Positions 6,599 through 10,066 of a stretch of DNA of 10,066 nt are shown here, in pieces (position 1 is the stretch's first letter; the number at the start of each line of letters is the position of its first letter). Origin of the DNA: Aquificales bacterium (GTDB lineage Bacteria > Aquificota > Aquificia > Aquificales > QOAS01); NCBI GenBank assembly GCA_027035985.1, contig JALVTI010000052.1, positions 1-10,066 of the forward strand. The letters are read 5' to 3'. A program made the position numbers and the translations under genes. Below the pieces are notes generated by a model. That model was not told the origin of the DNA and ran no database searches. It saw only the letters and a list, made by a program, of their open reading frames with translations.

Positions 6599-6711
6599 CT
6601 AGCATATGCTCTAATAAGCTCGCGAGCAAGTATTTTAGCTAGTTCGCGCGCAAAGTTCTGAAGTAGAAATTTTAGTGTTATTTTTAGAACCTTTAAAATC
6701 CAGGCCATCAT
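6580..6711 (-). CDS. Small amphipathic peptide (43 aa), unknown
   Basis: 43 aa on the minus strand with two adjacent ATG codons (6711 and 6708). It is the only frame in the window with a well-placed Shine-Dalgarno (AGAGG, 6719-6715, three to four bases before the first ATG). The peptide is Leu/Ile/Ala-rich and cationic: MMAWILKVLKITLKFLLQNF followed by ARELAKILARELIRAYASEL. The hydrophobic and charged residues alternate as in an amphipathic membrane-binding helix, with a four-residue repeat-like pattern (ARELAKI/ARELIRA). Size, cationic amphipathic character and a long 5' leader resemble small membrane-active peptides such as type I toxins or leader peptides, but no family is recognised. It lies 78 bases upstream of the prenyltransferase start on the same strand, so it could also act as a leader for that gene. 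Real translation is uncertain. Confidence 0.4.
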   Translation of the reverse strand: MMAWILKVLKITLKFLLQNFARELAKILARELIRAYASELSIS

Positions 6712-6714
6712 TAA

Positions 6715-6780
6715 CCTCTACAACACTTCACGAGCATGACAAATAAAATTTGATTTATACTCCCTATTAAGTTGCCAAGG
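6715..6780 (-). promoter_or_regulatory. Predicted RNA stem burying the small gene's ribosome site
   Basis: On the minus-strand transcript CCUUGGCAAC (6780-6771) can pair with GUUGUAGAGG (6724-6715) over nine of ten positions, allowing G-U pairs, with one G-A mismatch. The 3' arm contains the AGAGG Shine-Dalgarno of the 43-codon frame. The 46-base loop holds a further small hairpin, CAAAU-UUU-AUUUG. This suggests control of ribosome access. It is hand-folded only; no conserved riboswitch family was recognised. Confidence 0.35.
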
Positions 6781-6828
6781 AACCTGCTTAGGTAAAAAAT
6801 AAATATAAACTCTTTTTGAAATTGTCAA
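6718..6828 (-). other. 36-codon frame ending in TAG, in phase with small gene
   Basis: From TTG 6828 the minus strand is open for 36 codons (the frame itself is open from 6873), reading TISKRVYIYFLPKQVPWQLN and then a charged stretch to EVL. It stops at TAG (6720-6718). The next in-phase ATG is only six bases after this stop, so the two frames would be one longer frame without the amber codon. No protein family is recognised and no Shine-Dalgarno is seen for the TTG. The proposed promoter overlaps its start, so if that promoter is used this frame would not be translated from the TTG. Confidence 0.2.
6802..6828 (-). promoter_or_regulatory. Consensus-like promoter in AT-rich island
   Basis: The minus strand carries a perfect -35 TTGACA (6828-6823), a 15-base spacer and TATATT (6807-6802, 5/6 match to TATAAT). 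A 17-base spacing would instead use TATTTA (6805-6800, 3/6). Transcription would start near 6795, leaving about 84 bases of leader before ATG 6711. It is the best -35 match I found in the window. Confidence 0.5.
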
Positions 6829-6886
6829 GAATATATCTTTATTCCTTTCCCCAAAACCTCTTTCAAATCTTGTTCAGGTTTATATA

Positions 6887-7012
6887 TTGGATAAAAACCT
6901 CTACGCTCAAATAGATATCCTAAAATCGGACGCGGACAAGGTGTTTAAACAACTCTCAACCCTCTCGGAAGAGGGAAATCAAATCCTATCCACACTTGTG
7001 GAGGGATTTTAA
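6887..7012 (+). CDS. Possible small protein (41 aa), unknown
   Basis: From TTG 6887 (frame open from 6809) the plus strand codes for 41 residues: MDKNLYAQIDILKSDADKVF, then KQLSTLSEEGNQILSTLVEG and F, ending in TAA at 7010-7012. AGG (6876-6878) eight bases before the TTG is a modest Shine-Dalgarno. The pattern is a helical, coiled-coil-like charged peptide. Its stop abuts the stop of the convergent membrane protein gene exactly, as do other tail-to-tail pairs here. It could be the surviving 3' end of a larger gene. The antisense strand over 6825-6944 is also open, so coding direction is not certain. Confidence 0.35.
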   Translation: MDKNLYAQIDILKSDADKVFKQLSTLSEEGNQILSTLVEGF

Positions 7013-7396
7013 CTATTTAAGGAGTTTAACCAATGTGAAAACCAAACCGACTATAAAGGTTGCCTGACCTACAAATAAAACTATTAACCACTTTAGGAGT
7101 TCCCCTTTTACCGTTTGAATTTCCGTCCTTAGGGCTTGTAGCTTTTTATCCATTTTCTCTTCCAGGGTTTGGATTTTCCCGTTTATTCTCTCCTCCAAGA
7201 TTTGCATCTTTTCCAACAGGAGTTTTATGTCCTCCTTGGTTGCGACCTCTTTTAGTAGTTCCTCTTTCAGTTCAAACTTTAAGGAATTTCTTTTTTCCTC
7301 AGTGAGTTCCTCTATGGCTTCCACCAACACTTTTGCGGTTTCCTTTCCCAGTTTTTCCTCCAAGTGGGTGTAGAGTTCGACCAAATTTGCACCCAT
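7013..7396 (-). CDS. Coiled-coil protein with C-terminal membrane helix (DUF1640-like)
   Basis: 127 aa from ATG 7396. An N-terminal helical part (GANLVELYTHLEEKLGKETA...) leads into a long heptad-type coiled coil (about residues 40-100) containing the recurrent ATKEDIKLLLEKM start and repeated LEE-RI/LEEKM/LQALRTEI units. It ends in one membrane helix, LLKWLIVLFVGQATFIVGLVF (about 101-121), plus a short basic tail. This matches the widespread DUF1640/CCDC90-like type of bacterial and archaeal small coiled-coil tail-anchored protein, whose function is not established. The frame stays open 59 codons further upstream, but that part lies antisense to the divergent kinase-like gene, so ATG 7396 is chosen, leaving 33 bp between the two starts. 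A GGAG is present but 15 or more bases upstream, too far for a normal site. Confidence 0.8.
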   Translation of the reverse strand: MGANLVELYTHLEEKLGKETAKVLVEAIEELTEEKRNSLKFELKEELLKEVATKEDIKLLLEKMQILEERINGKIQTLEEKMDKKLQALRTEIQTVKGELLKWLIVLFVGQATFIVGLVFTLVKLLK

Positions 7397-7429
7397 TATG
7401 TTTAATAATTTCTCCTTTATCCAATCCAG

Positions 7430-8017
7430 ATGCGTTTCAAAGATTTCGCCTCCCAAAAGAGGTTGGAAAAATTTGCCGAGGGCTACAGGGGGATAATCTA
7501 CACCTACACCGAAAGTGGAAATAAATACGCCGTAAAAGTCCCCTCGGAGGAAAAACTTATAAAGACTTTCCAAAAGGAGGCGGATATCCTCGAATACCTA
7601 AATCGGAAAGGGGTTAAATTCGTTCCACAAATCACCTTTAGGGGAAAAGATTTTTTCGTCTACCGCTTTTTGGAGGGGATTCCTTTTAAAAAACTCCAAA
7701 AGGAGGGTATCCCCGAAGGGCTTAGAAACTATTACCTTAGAAAGATATTAATTGCGGCTTACTGCCTCGATAGGCTCGGGGTCTTTAAGGACGAGTTTCA
7801 GCGACCCTTTACCAACGTCCTCGTAAACGGCAGGAGGGTTTATCTACTCGATTTCGAGAGGGGGCTTTTAAACAAGTATTGGAAGAATGTCCCCCAATTT
7901 CTGCAGTTTTTGGTCGCCGTGGGGGTATTGGATAGGGAGGAGGCTATCCGCCTGGGTAGGGAGTATAAGAAAAACCCCAAAAGGGTGGTAAAGGAGGTTT
8001 TGAAGAAACTCCGTTAG
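7430..8017 (+). CDS. Predicted Ser/Thr protein kinase, COG2112-like
   Basis: 195 aa, a minimal kinase-like fold related to the RIO/Bud32 group and resembling the mainly archaeal COG2112 family. Seen: a glycine-loop-like GYRGIIY (18-24), YAVKVP with Lys36 as the ATP-binding lysine, KEADIL with Glu50 as its salt-bridge partner, a hinge-like YRFLEG (78-83), a catalytic loop DEFQRPFTNVLV with Asp121 and Asn129, and the metal-binding DFE in place of DFG (YLLDFERG, Asp141). The family is typified by such a 'D..Q/LSRP..NV' loop and an IDFE end. The C-terminal tail is strongly basic (KNPKRVVKEVLKKLR), so nucleic acid or ribosome contact is possible (inference). No transmembrane part or sensor domain is present. 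It is divergent from the coiled-coil membrane gene by 33 bp and overlaps ribBA tail to tail by 4 bp. TTATCC lies seven bases before the ATG; no Shine-Dalgarno. Confidence 0.8.
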   Translation: MRFKDFASQKRLEKFAEGYRGIIYTYTESGNKYAVKVPSEEKLIKTFQKEADILEYLNRKGVKFVPQITFRGKDFFVYRFLEGIPFKKLQKEGIPEGLRNYYLRKILIAAYCLDRLGVFKDEFQRPFTNVLVNGRRVYLLDFERGLLNKYWKNVPQFLQFLVAVGVLDREEAIRLGREYKKNPKRVVKEVLKKLR

Positions 8018-9255
8018 TTGTTTCTCTTCAGTTTGTCCTCCTCGAAGAGGTGTCCGAGTTTTTCCTTCTTCGTCAGGAGGTAGTTTAGGTTATACTCCGT
8101 CGGGGGTGTCTGTATGGGAACCCTCTCGACCACCTCGAGTCCGTAGCCTTTGAGGGCAACAATCTTGCGGGGGTTGTTGGTAATTAAACGGAGTTTCCTA
8201 ACGCCCAAATCGCGCAGTATCTGGGCGCCCACCCCGTAGTCGCGCAAATCGACAGGAAGCCCGAGCTTGCAGTTAGCCTCTACCGTGTCGTAACCCTGCT
8301 CCTGAAGGGCGTAAGCCTTTATCTTGTTGCCCAATCCTATCCCCCTTCCCTCGTGTCCGCGCATATAGACCAAAACGCCCTTACCCTCTTTGGATATCAT
8401 TTCGAGCGCCTTTTCGAGCTGACTCCTGCAGTCGCACTTTAGGGAGCGGAAGACGTCGCCCGTTAAACATTCGGAGTGAACCCTTACGAGAACCGGTTCG
8501 TTCTCTTTCCACTCGCCCATAGTTAGGACGGCGTGCTCTATGCCATCGAGCTTATTGCGATAGACGTGAATTTTGAAAATCCCCCAAGGGGTTGGCAGGT
8601 GTGCTTCGGAAACCTTTTCGACTATGCTCTCCCGCTTTAGGCGGTATTTTATGAGGTCTTCAATAGTGATTATTTTGAGGTTGTGTTTTTTGGCGAACTC
8701 CATAAGGTCGGGCACGCGCGCCATAGTCCCGTCTTCCTTCATAATCTCGCAAATGACACCCGCCGGGTAAAGTCCCGCGAGGCGCGCCAAGTCGACCGAA
8801 GCCTCGGTGTGCCCCGCCCTCTCGAGAACACCTCCCTTTCTCGCCCTAAGGGGGAATACGTGCCCTGGCTTTACGAAATCGGAGGGTTTAGCCTCGGGAG
8901 AGACGGCGAGCTTTATGGTTATCGCCCTGTCGTAGGCGGAGATACCGGTCGTCGTGCCGTGCTTGGGGTGGGCGTCTATCGAAACGCAAAATGCCGTCCC
9001 CTTCGGGTCGGTGTTGCTTCTCACCATCGGTTCGAGACCGAGCTCCTCGCACCTTTCGGGGGTCAGCGATAGGCATATAAGCCCCCTCCCGTATTTAGCC
9101 ATAAAGTTAATCGCCTCGGGGGTGACCTTTTCCGCCGCCATAACGAGGTCGCCTTCGTTTTCCCTGTCGGGGTCGTCGACAACTATAACCATCTTCCCTT
9201 GGCGGATGTCCTCTATAGCCTCCTCGACGGTGTTGAACTCAAACTCCCTCTCCAT
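8014..9255 (-). CDS. ribBA: Bifunctional DHBP synthase / GTP cyclohydrolase II (RibBA)
   Basis: 413 aa, full length. It makes both precursors of riboflavin: 3,4-dihydroxy-2-butanone 4-phosphate from ribulose 5-phosphate (RibB part, about 1-205) and 2,5-diamino-6-ribosylamino-pyrimidinone phosphate from GTP (RibA part, about 206-413); cytoplasmic. RibB motifs: DDPDRENEGD (27-36) for Mg and substrate, and GHVFPLRARKGGVLERAGHT (131-150) followed by EASVDL. RibA motifs: the zinc ligands Cys263, Cys274 and Cys276 in SECLTGDVFRSLKCDC; RGHEGRGIGLGNK (299-311); LRDYGVGAQIL (337-347); and TNNPRKI (359-365). All expected active-site residues in both halves appear present. It stands apart from other rib genes. 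No FMN riboswitch consensus is seen in the 93-bp leader. TAAACT ends seven bases before ATG 9255 and there is no Shine-Dalgarno. Confidence 0.97.
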   Translation of the reverse strand: MEREFEFNTVEEAIEDIRQGKMVIVVDDPDRENEGDLVMAAEKVTPEAINFMAKYGRGLICLSLTPERCEELGLEPMVRSNTDPKGTAFCVSIDAHPKHGTTTGISAYDRAITIKLAVSPEAKPSDFVKPGHVFPLRARKGGVLERAGHTEASVDLARLAGLYPAGVICEIMKEDGTMARVPDLMEFAKKHNLKIITIEDLIKYRLKRESIVEKVSEAHLPTPWGIFKIHVYRNKLDGIEHAVLTMGEWKENEPVLVRVHSECLTGDVFRSLKCDCRSQLEKALEMISKEGKGVLVYMRGHEGRGIGLGNKIKAYALQEQGYDTVEANCKLGLPVDLRDYGVGAQILRDLGVRKLRLITNNPRKIVALKGYGLEVVERVPIQTPPTEYNLNYLLTKKEKLGHLFEEDKLKRNN

Positions 9256-9348
9256 CGGTAGGAGTTTAAATTTAACCCTCTCCCTTCGGGGATTTTAGGG
9301 TGGCTTTTGGAAACCTCGGGTGGGACGGTCTTATCCTATTCCCTCTTG
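9256..9348. promoter_or_regulatory. Divergent promoter region, ribBA / trpS
   Basis: The 93-bp spacer holds, on the minus strand, TAAACT (9268-9263) seven bases before the ribBA ATG, within an AT-rich TTAAATTTAAA stretch. On the plus strand TATCCT (9332-9337) lies 11 bases before ATG 9349 (eight before an in-frame TTG at 9346), with a weak TTGGAA about 19 bases further up. A small CCC-TTCG-GGG hairpin lies at about 9286-9297, oriented either way. No T-box or riboswitch was recognised. Confidence 0.35.
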
Positions 9349-10066
9349 ATGGAAGGGAAAAAGGAGAGGGTTGTCGTAAGCGGTATGCGCCCCACCGGTA
9401 AACTGCACCTGGGACACTACTTTGGCGTTATAAAGAACTGGCTAAACCTTCAAGAGGAGGGGGGAAAACGCTTTATATTCGTAGCCGACTGGCACGCCCT
9501 AACCACCTCCTACACGAATACCGAAAAACTCAAAGAAAACATAGAAAACCTCATGCTCGACTGGCTCGCCTGCGGACTCGACCCCGATAAAAACACCCTA
9601 TTTATCCAATCGCTGGTAAAGGAACACGCCGAACTCTACCTGCTCTTTGGAATGATAACTCCCAAAAGTTGGTTGGAATTAAACCCCACCTATAAGGATT
9701 TGAAATACAACCTCCTAAAGTTGCACGAGCTAAAGGAGACCTTCCGCCAAAAGGTGGAAAGGTTGATTCCGCTCCTACTGGAGGGTCTCGACGTAAAAGT
9801 GGAAGACCCAAAGGGGTTAAAGGAGGTATTAAAGGAACAGCTTGCGGAGGCACTAATCCAAGCCCTCTTTGAGGGAAAGATAGAGGGAGACCTCCTAAAG
9901 CGGTTAAATATCGACAAAAAACTCCTCTACCAGATAGACACCTACGGGTTCTTGGGCTACCCCGTTTTACAGGCGGCTGACATTCTCGTCTATAAGGGCA
10001 ACACCGTTCCGGTGGGTGAAGACCAGCTCCCCCACATAGAGCTAACCCGCGAAATTGCGCGCAGGT
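9349..10066 (+). CDS. trpS: Tryptophanyl-tRNA synthetase, 5' part (runs off window)
   Basis: The first 239 codons; the gene continues past the window end. TrpS charges tRNA-Trp with tryptophan and is a class I enzyme (Rossmann fold) of the cytoplasm. Seen: the N-terminal SGMRPTGKLHLGHYFG (11-26) with the HIGH-type GHY, ADWHALTTSY (46-55), LACGLDP, QSLVKEHAELYLLF (87-100), LELNPTYKD (109-117) and then YGFLGYPVLQAADILVYKGN (199-218) and VGEDQLPHIELTREIAR (222-238). The C-terminal KMSKS signature lies beyond the window. Between residues 118 and 196 is an extra, largely helical stretch (KLHELKETFRQKV...GKIEGDLLKRLNI); in typical TrpS these two motifs are only about 10-15 residues apart. I recall similar inserts in Aquifex-type TrpS but could not check. 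ATG 9349 is preferred; TTG 9346 is possible. Confidence 0.95.
   Translation, partial: MEGKKERVVVSGMRPTGKLHLGHYFGVIKNWLNLQEEGGKRFIFVADWHALTTSYTNTEKLKENIENLMLDWLACGLDPDKNTLFIQSLVKEHAELYLLFGMITPKSWLELNPTYKDLKYNLLKLHELKETFRQKVERLIPLLLEGLDVKVEDPKGLKEVLKEQLAEALIQALFEGKIEGDLLKRLNIDKKLLYQIDTYGFLGYPVLQAADILVYKGNTVPVGEDQLPHIELTREIARR

Noticed and set aside
6745..6780. TTAATAGGGA motif in the island, like the cobalamin riboswitch box
   Set aside because: The rest of the cobalamin consensus is missing and the downstream genes have no link to B12.
6986..6994. CTATCCACA, 8/9 match to the DnaA box, next to AT-rich DNA, suggesting an origin
   Set aside because: It is a single near-match; other TTATCC motifs nearby match only 7/9, there is no box cluster, and neither dnaA, dnaN nor gyrase genes are adjacent.
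7397..7573. N-terminal extension of the coiled-coil membrane protein (59 more codons)
   Set aside because: It lies antisense to the start of the kinase-like gene, whose glycine-loop and lysine motifs show the plus strand is the coding one.
8683..9298. Open frames antisense to the RibB half of ribBA
   Set aside because: Shadow frames of a strongly conserved gene; composition and lack of motifs fit antisense translation.
9256..9348. FMN riboswitch upstream of ribBA
   Set aside because: The 93-base leader is too short, and the conserved FMN-box blocks were not found.

Overview
The window reads as chromosomal DNA of a thermophilic bacterium, most likely an Aquificota-type (Aquifex/Hydrogenobacter/Desulfurobacterium-like) organism. 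This is inferred from protein style rather than from a marker gene: Arg codons are mostly AGG/AGA, Ile is often ATA, proteins are rich in K/E/R, RibBA is a fused bifunctional enzyme, and TrpS carries a long insertion that I associate, from memory, with Aquificales TrpS. No rRNA, tRNA, insertion sequence or CRISPR array is visible.

Layout, left to right: a divergent flagellin-like protein with a Pro-Ile hinge (+, 44-1117); murG (-, 1092-2216); an N-terminal piece of a type IA topoisomerase (+, 2239-2997); a DUF72/YecE protein (-, 3001-3819); a SpoIID/LytB-family protein (-, 3850-5127); a charged protein of unknown function (+, 5164-5634); a UbiA-family prenyltransferase (-, 5651-6502); an AT-rich stretch of about 500 bases with tiny reading frames and regulatory-looking signals (6503-7012); a coiled-coil protein with one C-terminal membrane helix (-, 7013-7396); a COG2112-type protein kinase-like protein (+, 7430-8017); ribBA (-, 8014-9255); and the first 239 codons of trpS (+, 9349 to the window end).

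The genes do not form a pathway. They serve peptidoglycan synthesis and remodelling (murG, spoIID-like), quinone prenylation (ubiA-like), flavin synthesis (ribBA) and translation (trpS). Only one adjacent pair of large genes (spoIID-like then DUF72) lies on the same strand; almost every other neighbour switches strand. Convergent pairs overlap or nearly touch at their stops, and divergent pairs are 22-93 bp apart.

The clearest window-wide signal is at the start codons. Almost no gene has a Shine-Dalgarno sequence. Instead many have a TAnnnT hexamer 7-9 bases before the ATG, which is what leaderless mRNAs would look like. The best candidates for unusual biology are the flagellin relative lacking its N-terminal D0 segment, the topoisomerase piece lacking its catalytic domain, and the AT-rich island. 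In the island, a consensus-like promoter precedes a 43-codon frame that does have a Shine-Dalgarno sequence, which appears to be buried in a predicted RNA stem.
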